From positions 1-64,000 of the forward strand of contig NZ_NMUO01000009.1 of NCBI RefSeq assembly GCF_002237365.1: a stretch of DNA of 64,000 nucleotides. The letters run 5' to 3'. The notes below the pieces were generated by a model. The model worked only from the letters and a program-made list of their open reading frames with translations, made no database searches and was not told the origin of the DNA. This DNA comes from Zobellella denitrificans. Its GTDB lineage: Bacteria; Pseudomonadota; Gammaproteobacteria; Enterobacterales; Aeromonadaceae. A program made the translations under genes and the position numbers. Shown here piece after piece: positions 22,044 to 29,480 of the stretch (positions within the stretch are counted from its first letter, which is position 1; every line of letters begins with the position of its first letter).

Positions 22044-23225
22044 TCAGTCGATGATAAAGAGCGCCCGCGGGGTGTTGCACAGGCATTCCACCCCGGTCTT
22101 GGTGATGCGGATCGACTCGGTGATGGCCACGCCCCAGTCATCGAACCAGACCCCGGGCATGAAATGCATGGTGACGTTCTCGGTCAGCAGGGTGTTGTCG
22201 ATGGGCCGGAAGCTGATGGTGCGCTCGCCCCAGTCGGGCGGGTAACCGATACCGATGCTGTAGCCGCAGCGGGAGTCCTTGACGATGCCGTGTTTGGAGA
22301 TCACCGCATCCCAGGCGGCATGCACCTCGTGGGCATAGACCCCTTCCCTGGCGGTGTTGAGCACCGCCTCTATGCCCTCGAGCACGATCTGCACGGTGTC
22401 GTAGGCCTTGGGGTTGGGCTTGCCGAGGAAGACGGTACGGCTCTGGGGCGCGTGGTAGCGGGCCTTGACCCCGGAGATCTCCAGGGTAGAGCAGTCGCCC
22501 TGCTGGTAGACCTCGTCCCGCCACATCACGTGGGGGCAGGAGGTGCCCACCCCGGCCGGGATCAGCGGGGCGATGGCGGCGTATTCGCCGGCGTATTCTT
22601 CCAGCCCCGCCACCGAGGTGGCATAGACCTCGGCAGCCACGTCCGCCAGCCGGACCCCGGGCTTGATCCTGTCGATGGCCTTGGTCATGGTCAGTTCGGT
22701 CAGGCGGGCGGCCTGGCGCATGTAGCCGATCTCCGCCTCGGACTTGACGCTGCGCACCCAGTTGACCAGGGCGTCGGCATCCACCAGGGTGGCGTTGGGC
22801 AGGTGGTACTGCAGCTGGTTGAGGCTGCGGCCGCTGAAGAAGAAGCTGTCGCCCTCATAGCCTACCCGGGCGCTGCCCTTGCCGCGTTCGGTAAGCAACT
22901 GGGCGACGAACTCCATGCAATGGGCGGCCGGGTTCTGGATGTAGTGATCCGAATAGCCGAGGATGAAGTCGTCGGTCAGGTAGCTGGTCAGGCGGGCGCC
23001 GTTCACGTCCTGGCCGCGCACCACGCACAGGGGCCTGTCCCAGTCCTGGCTGACCAGGGCGTACTGGGGGGTGTAGAACGACCAGGCGTCGTAGCCGGTC
23101 AGGTAGTAGAGGTTGGCAGGCTCGCTGACGATCAGCACGTCGATGCCCTGCTCCAGCATGCTCTGCTGGGTCTTGTGCAGACGGACCTGATATTCTTCGA
23201 GGCTGAATGGCTGTTGGTACTTCAC
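22044..23225 (-). CDS. Ectoine-hydrolase-like M24-fold protein (DoeA/EutD paralogue)
   Basis: A 393-residue creatinase/M24-fold protein that shares with the DoeA-like product at 28.3 kb the segments FSLEEYQ, LTGYDxWSFYTPQ, YPPDWGERT, and MHFMPGxW-DDWG. As in ectoine hydrolases, M24 metal ligands are replaced: the first Asp is Glu249 in LEISG and the second is replaced in YHAPQSRT, so it is probably not a metallopeptidase. I chose GTG at 23225 (CTGGAG upstream), which gives the same length as DoeA; an alternative start at 23276 adds 17 residues. It follows the TRAP permease by 94 bp containing a perfect 22-bp palindrome. It may prefer hydroxyectoine; that is inference. Confidence 0.85.
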   Translation of the reverse strand: MKYQQPFSLEEYQVRLHKTQQSMLEQGIDVLIVSEPANLYYLTGYDAWSFYTPQYALVSQDWDRPLCVVRGQDVNGARLTSYLTDDFILGYSDHYIQNPAAHCMEFVAQLLTERGKGSARVGYEGDSFFFSGRSLNQLQYHLPNATLVDADALVNWVRSVKSEAEIGYMRQAARLTELTMTKAIDRIKPGVRLADVAAEVYATSVAGLEEYAGEYAAIAPLIPAGVGTSCPHVMWRDEVYQQGDCSTLEISGVKARYHAPQSRTVFLGKPNPKAYDTVQIVLEGIEAVLNTAREGVYAHEVHAAWDAVISKHGIVKDSRCGYSIGIGYPPDWGERTISFRPIDNTLLTENVTMHFMPGVWFDDWGVAITESIRITKTGVECLCNTPRALFIID

Positions 23226-23268
23226 AGACGGACACTCCAGGCACGAGGTTGCGGGTGCAACCGGGTAT

Positions 23269-23290
23269 ACCGGCAACCGCGGTTGCCGGT
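23269..23290. repeat. 22-bp perfect palindrome between TRAP permease and M24 gene
   Basis: The sequence ACCGGCAACCG followed by its exact reverse complement. In RNA it would form a compact hairpin 30 bases past the permease stop, without a T-run. It could be a processing or partial termination site separating transporter from enzyme mRNA, or a protein-binding site. Confidence 0.55.
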
Positions 23291-23319
23291 GGTTTGATTA
23301 AACAGGATTCGGAACGGGC

Positions 23320-24612
23320 TTACTTGGCGAAGGCCAGATCGCGCAGGAACAGGGCGATCTGCGGAAACAGGATCAGCAGGCCCGCCACCAGCACCAGGAT
23401 CAGCACGAAGGGCAGGGATCCGCGTACCACATCCACGTAGCGCCGGCGGAACACCGCCACCGCGGTGAAGATGTTGCAGCCGAAGGGCGGCGTGACCGCG
23501 CCGATGGCCACCTGCAGGGTGATGATGACCCCCACCAGCACCTTGTCCAGCTCCAGACGGTTAATCTCGGGCAGGAAGATGGGCACCATGATCAGGATGA
23601 CCACGATGGAGTCCACGAACATGCAGCCGACGAAGAAGGCGATGGAAATCGCCAGCAGCAGGCCGATCTCGTTGGTCTCGTTCAGTCCCAGCCCGGCCAT
23701 GATCGCCTGGGGGATCTGGGCGAAGGAGATCACCCAGGAGAAGGCGCTGCCCGCCGCCACCAGGATGAACACCACGGCGGTGATAAGCCCGGTGGATTTG
23801 GCGATATCCAGCACATCCCTGATCTTCAGCTCGCGGAAGATCACCACCTCCAGCAGCAGCGCATAGAGCACGCACATCGAGGCGGCTTCGGTCGGGCTGA
23901 AGATGCCGCCGTAGATGCCGAACACCACTATGACGGGGAAGCCCAGGGGCCAGATGGCATCCCGGGTCGCCTTGAGCCGTTCGGCCAGGCTGGCCTTGGG
24001 CACGGTCGGCACTTCTTCCTTGATGGCAAAGAACACCGAATAGATGGAGAACAGCACCAGGATCAGCAGGCCGGGGACGATGCCGGCGATAAACAGCTCG
24101 GAAATCGAGGTCTGGGCGATGCCGCCATAGATGATCATGCCGATGCTCGGCGGGATCAGCAGGGCGATGCCGCTGGAACTGATGATCAGCGACAGGGAGA
24201 AGGAGTCCTTGTAGCCATTCTGGATCAGCTTGGGGTGTAGCGGCGAGCCCACCGCCACCACTGTGGCCTGGGTGGAGCCGGACACGGCGCCGAACATGGT
24301 GCAGGCGGTGGCGGTACTCACCGCCAGGCCGCCCTTGTAGTGGCCGATATAGGCCATCACCATGTCGATAAGCTTGGTGGCCGAGCGTCCCTTGGTCATG
24401 ATGTCGGCGGCCAGGATAAACATGGGCACGGCGATCAGCGATGCCGGCCGGATACCGGCGAACATCTGCTGGATCATGAACTGGGAATTGCCGAAGCCGT
24501 TAAACTGTACGTAAAAGCCGATCAGGGTGGCCACCATCATGGGCACCATCATGGGGAAGCCGATCAACAGCAGCACCACCATGGCCATCAGCATCAAAGA
24601 GGTCATATCCAT
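23320..24612 (-). CDS. TRAP transporter large permease (DctM family), TeaC-like
   Basis: The 430-residue large membrane subunit of a tripartite ATP-independent periplasmic transporter, with about 12-13 hydrophobic segments and the DctM features IRPASLIAVPMFILAADI, TACTMFGAVSGSTQATVVA, SSGIALLIPPSIGMIIYGG, and SPTEAASMCVLYAL. It moves solute with sodium once the binding protein delivers it. It begins 11 bp after the small permease. The neighbouring binding protein is TeaA-like, so ectoine or hydroxyectoine import is expected. Confidence 0.92.
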   Translation of the reverse strand: MDMTSLMLMAMVVLLLIGFPMMVPMMVATLIGFYVQFNGFGNSQFMIQQMFAGIRPASLIAVPMFILAADIMTKGRSATKLIDMVMAYIGHYKGGLAVSTATACTMFGAVSGSTQATVVAVGSPLHPKLIQNGYKDSFSLSLIISSSGIALLIPPSIGMIIYGGIAQTSISELFIAGIVPGLLILVLFSIYSVFFAIKEEVPTVPKASLAERLKATRDAIWPLGFPVIVVFGIYGGIFSPTEAASMCVLYALLLEVVIFRELKIRDVLDIAKSTGLITAVVFILVAAGSAFSWVISFAQIPQAIMAGLGLNETNEIGLLLAISIAFFVGCMFVDSIVVILIMVPIFLPEINRLELDKVLVGVIITLQVAIGAVTPPFGCNIFTAVAVFRRRYVDVVRGSLPFVLILVLVAGLLILFPQIALFLRDLAFAK

Positions 24613-24623
24613 TGGTCCAGCCC

Positions 24624-25187
24624 CTAAATTTCCGCCACGTTTTCATACTCTTCACTGGTCACTTCACTGGCCAGGAAAATCTCTCTGTTGAACAGGTTCT
24701 TGATCCCGGCAACAAAATACTCGAAGCCGGTAATAAACAGGCTGATCGGCACCCACAGATAAATGGTGTAAACCGGAATTTGCAGGGCGGGCAGTACCTG
24801 GCCGCGCGGGGCCACCCACAGGATGTATTTCACCGAGAAGTAGCAGATGGTAAAGATGCAGGCCGAGGTCACGAAGGTAATGATGACAATCAGGCCTTTC
24901 TGAAGCTTCTTGGGCAGGGCGTCGAAGATGGCCGTCATCCGGATATGGCTGCCATGCCGGGCCGCAAAGCTGGTACCCGCGAAGGTCACCAGGATAATCA
25001 GAATGCTGTTCACTTCCTCGGCGAAGAACAGGCTCTGGTTGAAAATGACGCGACCGATAACGTTCGCAATATTGTTGGTCGCCATCAACAGGACGCTGGC
25101 AATAAGAATAGCGCCCTCCACCTTATTCAATATGCCGATAAAGTGATGGTAACCCGATTTGATCAGGCCGGGAGACGAGGTAGTCAT
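24624..25187 (-). CDS. TRAP transporter small permease (DctQ family), TeaB-like
   Basis: A 187-residue four-helix protein, the small membrane subunit of the TRAP transporter. The DctQ signature is seen in NVIGRVIFNQSLFFAEEVNSI and in SFAARHGSHIRM. ATG at 25187 is preceded by AAGGAG; the frame runs upstream to 25223 but that part looks like spacer. It lies between the binding protein and the large permease, the normal order for TeaABC and UehABC. Confidence 0.9.
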   Translation of the reverse strand: MTTSSPGLIKSGYHHFIGILNKVEGAILIASVLLMATNNIANVIGRVIFNQSLFFAEEVNSILIILVTFAGTSFAARHGSHIRMTAIFDALPKKLQKGLIVIITFVTSACIFTICYFSVKYILWVAPRGQVLPALQIPVYTIYLWVPISLFITGFEYFVAGIKNLFNREIFLASEVTSEEYENVAEI

Positions 25188-25213
25188 CAGCAGCTCCTTG
25201 AGACTTGGCGCAC

Positions 25214-25243
25214 GGGGTGACACGGGTTGCCCCGTGCCACCCC
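25214..25243 (-). promoter_or_regulatory. Stem-loop between TRAP binding-protein and permease genes
   Basis: A 13-bp stem (one G-T pair on the minus strand) capped by a GCAA tetraloop, located 6 bp past the binding-protein stop. Such hairpins at this place commonly protect the upstream mRNA so that binding protein is made in excess over the permease. That role is inferred from position. Confidence 0.6.
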
Positions 25244-25249
25244 TGGTTT

Positions 25250-26269
25250 TTACTTGCCCTTGGCGTCTTGCAGATCCGCTTCCATCTGCTCGAGGATCGC
25301 CTTGCCGGATTGGCCGGTCATTTCCACGAACTTGGCCTTGACCGGAGCGGACGCCTCGCGGAAGGCGGCGCGCTTGTCTTCGGCGAGCGACACGAACTGG
25401 ATGCGCGGCTTGGCTGCCTTGATCTTGGCGATGGACTCGTCCTCCAGCCCCTGCTGGTAGTCGAGGATGTAGTCGGTGGCCTCGGCAATGGCTTTTTGTA
25501 CCAGCGCCTGATCGTCATCGGACAGGCCGTCATAGAAATCCTTGTTGGCCATCACCGCGGTGGTGAAGATGTTGTGGCCGATGTCGGTGATCACCTCGGT
25601 CACCTCGTACATCTTGGTGGACTCGATGAAGAACATGGGGTTTTCCTGGCCCTGGATCATCTTGGTCTGCAGGGCGCCGAACACTTCACCCCAGGGCAGC
25701 GGGGTGGGCACGGCGCCGAAGGACTTGTAGGTTTCCACAAGCAGCGGCGAGGTCATTACCCGGATCTTGACCCCGTTCAGCTCGGCCGGGCTCTCGAAGG
25801 GCGCCTGGGTGGTGATGTGTACCCGCCCTTCCGGGAACATGCTCAGCAGCTCCAGCCCCTTGTCGGCGTACAGGGCCGGGAAATGTTCGGTAATGACCTT
25901 GGAGTTCTTGAAGAAGTAGTTGATTTCACTTTGCTTTTCCGGGATCACATAAGGCATCAGGAAGACCTGGGCCTCGGGGATCAGGCTGCCGGTAAAGCCG
26001 GGGGACTGGTCCACGAACTGCAGTATGCCGGCCTGGGCCTGCTCCATCACGTCCACCGACTCGCCCAGGGTGCCGAAGGGGTAGATCTGCACCTTGTGAT
26101 CCGAGTTGGCCTCGATCACTTCCTTGAACTTGGTGGCGTACACTCCCTGTACTTCGGTCAGGCTTTCCTCGATCGCGTACTTCCAGGTGGCGGCACTTAC
26201 CTGCAGTGAGGCCAGGGCCAGGGCGGCGACGGACAGCTTGGTGGTCAGACCCGGTGATTTCTTGCTCAT
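25250..26269 (-). CDS. TRAP transporter substrate-binding protein, TeaA-like (ectoine)
   Basis: A 339-residue periplasmic DctP-family binding protein with a signal peptide (residues 1 to about 29, ending VSAA-TWK). It resembles Halomonas TeaA, the ectoine/hydroxyectoine receptor, along its length: NSDHKVQIYPFGTLGES, ILQFVDQSPGFTGSLIP, PTPLPWGEVFGALQT and GQENP are near-identical blocks as I remember that protein. The ligand-contact Glu near the mature N terminus (YAIEES) and the Arg in KIRVMTSPLL are kept. ATG at 26269 has AAGGA upstream. It is the first gene of the TRAP-enzyme run downstream of the MocR regulator. Confidence 0.9.
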   Translation of the reverse strand: MSKKSPGLTTKLSVAALALASLQVSAATWKYAIEESLTEVQGVYATKFKEVIEANSDHKVQIYPFGTLGESVDVMEQAQAGILQFVDQSPGFTGSLIPEAQVFLMPYVIPEKQSEINYFFKNSKVITEHFPALYADKGLELLSMFPEGRVHITTQAPFESPAELNGVKIRVMTSPLLVETYKSFGAVPTPLPWGEVFGALQTKMIQGQENPMFFIESTKMYEVTEVITDIGHNIFTTAVMANKDFYDGLSDDDQALVQKAIAEATDYILDYQQGLEDESIAKIKAAKPRIQFVSLAEDKRAAFREASAPVKAKFVEMTGQSGKAILEQMEADLQDAKGK

Positions 26270-26474
26270 ATCAGTAGTCCTTCTGATGGTTGGTTCCACG
26301 TTACACAAATGTAAAAAGCGACTTCATTGACAGACAGCTTCTCGAACGACCTCCGTTCAATTTGTCCTGACATTGCCTTGTGACAATTTTATAACATTCA
26401 TACTAACCGGAGCCTGCCGTCGTTTTTTTTCGTGTCGGGCCCGGCCAGCTTGCGACTTCTTCTGTAATCGCCCC

Positions 26475-27875
26475 TCACAACAGAAAATGTGTGGGCGGCG
26501 GCGGCGCGTTGAGCATGTCCGCCAGCAACTGCAGGCCATGACGCACCCGTTGGCGGCTGCTTTCACTGCCCAGGCTGAGCCTGACCCGGCCGAGCCGGCG
26601 TTCCGGATCGACCACGAAGGGCTGGTAGCCGGTGATCAGGATATTGGTCTGCAGGGCGGAACTCACCAGCTCATCGGCGCCCCAGCCTTCCGGCAGGCGC
26701 AGCCACAGGTGCATGCCGTGTTCGTGGCAGTCGTACTCGAAACCCGACAGTATCTCCCGCGCCAGCCGCTGGCGGACGGCGAACTCCTGCTGCTGGAAGG
26801 CGATCTGCCGCGCCAGGCTGCCATCCTGGATCCAGCGGCTGGCCACCTCGAACACCAGGGGGGTGGCCATCCAGCTGGAGGCCGCCAGCCGTGCCACGCA
26901 GTGCTGCATCAGGTGGCGCGGGGCCACCAGAAAGCCGCAGCGCAGGCCGGGCGCCACCGTCTTGGTCAGGCCGGTGACGTAGAACGCCTGATCCGGCAAC
27001 AGGCTCGACAAGGGCGGCAGCCGGTCCGGCTCCAGGGCACCGTAGACGTCGTCCTCGATCACCATCAGGTGATGGCGCCGCGCTATCTCGGCAATGGCCT
27101 CGCGCCGCTCCGGCCCCATATGGCAACTGGCCGGGTTGCTCATGCTGGGGGTACAGCACAGCACCTTGATTTTTTTCTTGCGGCAGGCCTCTTCCAGGGC
27201 GGCGGGAATGATGCCCTCCCGATCGGTGGGCAGGCCGCACAGGCGCACGCCCAGCATGCGCGAGCGGGCGATCAGGCCGTGATCCACCAGCTCCTCGCAG
27301 GCCACCAGATCTCCCGGTTGCAGCAGCACCCCCATGGCCAGCATCAGGCCCTGGGAGGCGCCGTTGCACAGCAGCACCCGCTCCGGCTCCGCCGGCAGTT
27401 TCTGGCTGTCCAGCCAGTGGGCGACCGCCTCCAGGTGGGCGCGCTGGCCCTGCACCGGACGCATGGCCCCGATCAGGGCGTCGGTATTGCCCTGGCCGAT
27501 ACGTACCAGGGTGTCGCCGAACAGCCGGGACAACTCGCTGGTGCAGACTGGATGGGCGATGGACAGATCGATGGCCCGGCCCTCGGTATCCTTGTCCTCG
27601 ACCAGCATCAGCTCGGTTTCCTTGCCGGCGCCGTAGTCGCTGACGAAGGTGCCGCTGCCCACGCAGGCGGTGACCAAGCCGTGCTTCTCCGCATAGGCAT
27701 AGGCGTTGCTCACCGTCTGCACGCTCACCTGCAGTTGTTCCGCCAGCACCCTGTGGGTGGGCAGGCGGGTGCCGGGCAGCAGCTCTCCACGGGCGATAGC
27801 CTCTTCCAGCGCCTTGGCGATGGCCAGGTATTTGGGCATTCCGGTTTTCAATAACGGTTGAATATTAATTGTCAT
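26475..27875 (-). CDS. enuR: MocR/GntR-type PLP-dependent regulator, EnuR-like
   Basis: EnuR represses ectoine uptake and catabolic genes and senses pathway intermediates through a PLP-bound aminotransferase domain. The 466-residue protein has a GntR winged helix (GTRLPTHRVLAEQL, VSVQTVSNAYAYAE, residues 35-65) and a fold-type I aminotransferase domain with IEDDVYG and the PLP lysine Lys305 in YVTGLTKTVAPG, very near Lys302 of the studied Ruegeria protein. Length also fits (about 460). It stands between the TRAP/enzyme run and the divergent doeA run, the expected place for a controller of both. Confidence 0.87.
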   Translation of the reverse strand: MTINIQPLLKTGMPKYLAIAKALEEAIARGELLPGTRLPTHRVLAEQLQVSVQTVSNAYAYAEKHGLVTACVGSGTFVSDYGAGKETELMLVEDKDTEGRAIDLSIAHPVCTSELSRLFGDTLVRIGQGNTDALIGAMRPVQGQRAHLEAVAHWLDSQKLPAEPERVLLCNGASQGLMLAMGVLLQPGDLVACEELVDHGLIARSRMLGVRLCGLPTDREGIIPAALEEACRKKKIKVLCCTPSMSNPASCHMGPERREAIAEIARRHHLMVIEDDVYGALEPDRLPPLSSLLPDQAFYVTGLTKTVAPGLRCGFLVAPRHLMQHCVARLAASSWMATPLVFEVASRWIQDGSLARQIAFQQQEFAVRQRLAREILSGFEYDCHEHGMHLWLRLPEGWGADELVSSALQTNILITGYQPFVVDPERRLGRVRLSLGSESSRQRVRHGLQLLADMLNAPPPPTHFLL

Positions 27876-27941
27876 AGTTCAATAAATTCATTGACACAAA
27901 TAAATGCACTGATGTGTACTAGCGCCCGAAGCAACATACTA

Positions 27942-27983
27942 GGACAATAAGCGGTACCAATCCAGTCTTTTGGCCGATTGTCA
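27942..27983. promoter_or_regulatory. Candidate EnuR operator (GGACAAT...ATTGTCA)
   Basis: GGACAAT at 27942-27948 and ATTGTCA at 27977-27983 form an inverted pair with 28 bases between them. Related half-sites overlap the enuR start codon (27868-27874) and lie before the TRAP operon (TTTGTC at 26361-26366, GACAAT at 26382-26387). The recurrence around enuR suggests a binding site, but no binding motif was taken from data. Confidence 0.35.
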
Positions 27984-28046
27984 TGATTGCAGGGACGAAT
28001 TGTATTAGTTAGGCGCTATGGGCCCCGGCCCGACGAGGTAACACTC

Positions 28047-28154
28047 ATGGATAACCACAGCCTGAACCCCATCCTGCTTCTGCCAGCCTTGGCGACGGTA
28101 TTCCCTTCCCTTCTGCGTGAGCGAACGCGAGGCCAGCTTCCGCTGGATCGCTGA
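28047..28154 (+). CDS. Possible leader peptide upstream of doeA
   Basis: A 35-codon frame with ATG preceded by GAGGTAA. Its first codons (MDNHSLNP) and the bases around the start closely resemble the doeA start (MHNHVPNF), so it may be a relic of a duplicated doeA beginning. It ends 3 bases before a 14-bp hairpin, an arrangement seen in leader-peptide control. No protein family is recognised; it may be non-coding. Confidence 0.3.
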   Translation: MDNHSLNPILLLPALATVFPSLLRERTRGQLPLDR

Positions 28155-28157
28155 GCA

Positions 28158-28188
28158 GCGGTTGTGTCGGCATCGCCGGCACAACCGC
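28158..28188 (+). promoter_or_regulatory. Strong stem-loop in the doeA leader
   Basis: GCGGTTGTG pairs with CACAACCGC, continued inward by a T-G pair and CGGC/GCCG around an ATC loop, a 14-bp stem in all. It lacks a T-run on the plus strand, so it is not a standard terminator. It may affect mRNA stability or work with the short frame just upstream. Confidence 0.5.
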
Positions 28189-28285
28189 AGTACCCAACTC
28201 CAAAAAAACCGCCATCAAGCCGCTGTCTGCCCCCTGGGCCGGCAGGGATTGGTGGTCCCGATTGCCAGACATAGAGATAGCTCTC

Positions 28286-29473
28286 ATGCATAACCATGTA
28301 CCCAACTTCTCCCTCGAGGAGTACCAGACCCGGCTGGCCAAGGTGCGCGCCGCCATGGAGCGGCACGAAATCCAGACCCTGATCGTGCACGATCCGTCCA
28401 ACATCGCCTGGCTCACCGGCTACGACGGCTGGTCCTTCTACACCCCCCAGGTGGCGGTGGTGGGGCCGGCCGGCGAGCCGATCTGGTACGGCCGGCAGAT
28501 GGACTCCAACGGTGCCAAACGCACCGTCTACCTGCAGGAGGAGAACATCACCTGGTATCCTGACTACTACGTGATGAACCCGCCCCTGCACGCCATGGAG
28601 TACCTGGCCAACCAGATCCTCAAGCCGCGCGACTGGGCCCGGGGCAATATCGGCATCGAGATGGACAACTACTACTTCAGCCCCACCGCCTACCTGGCGC
28701 TGAAGGAAAACCTGCCCGAAGCCCAGCTGGTGGACGCCACCGCCCTGGTCAACTGGTGCCGGGCGGTGAAATCCGAGGCCGAACTGCGCTACATGCGCAT
28801 CGCCGCCCGCATCGTGGAGAACATGCACCAGGCCGCCTTCGAGATGATCGAGCCCGGCCTGCCCAAGAACCGGCTGGTGGCCGAGATCTACCGGGTGGCG
28901 ATGGAAGGTCACGAAGGTCATTTCGGCGACTACCCGGCCATAGTGCCCATGCTGCCCTCGGGCAAGGACGCCTCGGCCCCGCACCTGACCTGGGACGAAC
29001 GCCCTTTCAACAACAACGAAGGCACCTTCTTCGAAATCGCCGGCTGCCACCGCCGCTACCACTGCCCGCTGTCGCGCACCATCTACCTGGGCCAGCCCAG
29101 CGATGACTTCCTGCGCGGGGAAGAGGCGCTCAACGCCGCCCTCGAAGCCGGCCTGGCCGCCGCCAAGCCCGGCAACCGCTGCGCCGACATCGCCGATGCC
29201 CTCAACGCCGTGTTGTCGGACTACGGCTTCAACCGGGAAGGCGCCCGCTGTGGCTACCCCATCGGCCTGAGCTATCCGCCTGACTGGGGCGAGCGCACCA
29301 TGAGCCTGCGCAACACCGACCAGACCATACTGGAGCCGGGCATGACCTTCCACTTCATGCCGGGACTCTGGCTGGACGACTGGGGCATAGAGACCACAGA
29401 GAGCATGGTGATCACCGAGACCGGGGTGGAAACCCTGTGCAACTATCCCCGCAAGCTGTTTGTAAAGAGGTAA
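28286..29473 (+). CDS. doeA: Ectoine hydrolase DoeA (EutD)
   Basis: DoeA opens the ectoine ring to give N-acetyl-L-2,4-diaminobutyrate, the first step of ectoine breakdown. The 395-residue M24-fold protein has FSLEEYQ, HDPSNIAWLTGYDGWSFYTPQ and SYPPDWGERTMSLRN, typical of DoeA/EutD. Canonical M24 metal ligands are missing: Glu250 in FFEIAG aligns with the Glu reported to form a covalent intermediate in the Halomonas enzyme, and the second Asp is replaced. ATG at 28286; a TTG at 28262 would add eight residues. It is followed by doeB after 7 bp. A paralogue lies at 22.0-23.2 kb on the other strand. Confidence 0.92.
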   Translation: MHNHVPNFSLEEYQTRLAKVRAAMERHEIQTLIVHDPSNIAWLTGYDGWSFYTPQVAVVGPAGEPIWYGRQMDSNGAKRTVYLQEENITWYPDYYVMNPPLHAMEYLANQILKPRDWARGNIGIEMDNYYFSPTAYLALKENLPEAQLVDATALVNWCRAVKSEAELRYMRIAARIVENMHQAAFEMIEPGLPKNRLVAEIYRVAMEGHEGHFGDYPAIVPMLPSGKDASAPHLTWDERPFNNNEGTFFEIAGCHRRYHCPLSRTIYLGQPSDDFLRGEEALNAALEAGLAAAKPGNRCADIADALNAVLSDYGFNREGARCGYPIGLSYPPDWGERTMSLRNTDQTILEPGMTFHFMPGLWLDDWGIETTESMVITETGVETLCNYPRKLFVKR

Positions 29474-29480
29474 CCAGACA

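Larger units (their letters stand above)
27876..28285. other. Divergent regulatory region between enuR and doeA
   Basis: These 410 bp hold the promoters for enuR (minus) and doeA (plus). ATTGTC/GACAAT half-sites occur at 27868-27874, 27943-27948 and 27977-27982. The doeA-side leader includes a possible 35-codon reading frame (28047-28154) with a good ribosome-binding site (GAGGTAA), followed 3 bases later by a strong hairpin (28158-28188). No recognised larger gene lies here. Confidence 0.6.

Noticed and set aside
20324-22141. 605-codon minus-strand frame spanning aldolase and ALDH
   Set aside because: Ala/Gly/Arg/Pro-rich shadow frame; the two real genes lie in other frames with clear active-site motifs.
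19561-22245. 894-codon plus-strand open frame across the aldehyde dehydrogenase and aldolase genes
   Set aside because: Shadow frame in high-GC DNA; it crosses two well-supported genes and an intergenic gap and shows no domain.
22044-29473. The two M24 genes as an assembly duplication
   Set aside because: They are clearly related but differ at most positions and have different neighbours, so they are true paralogues.
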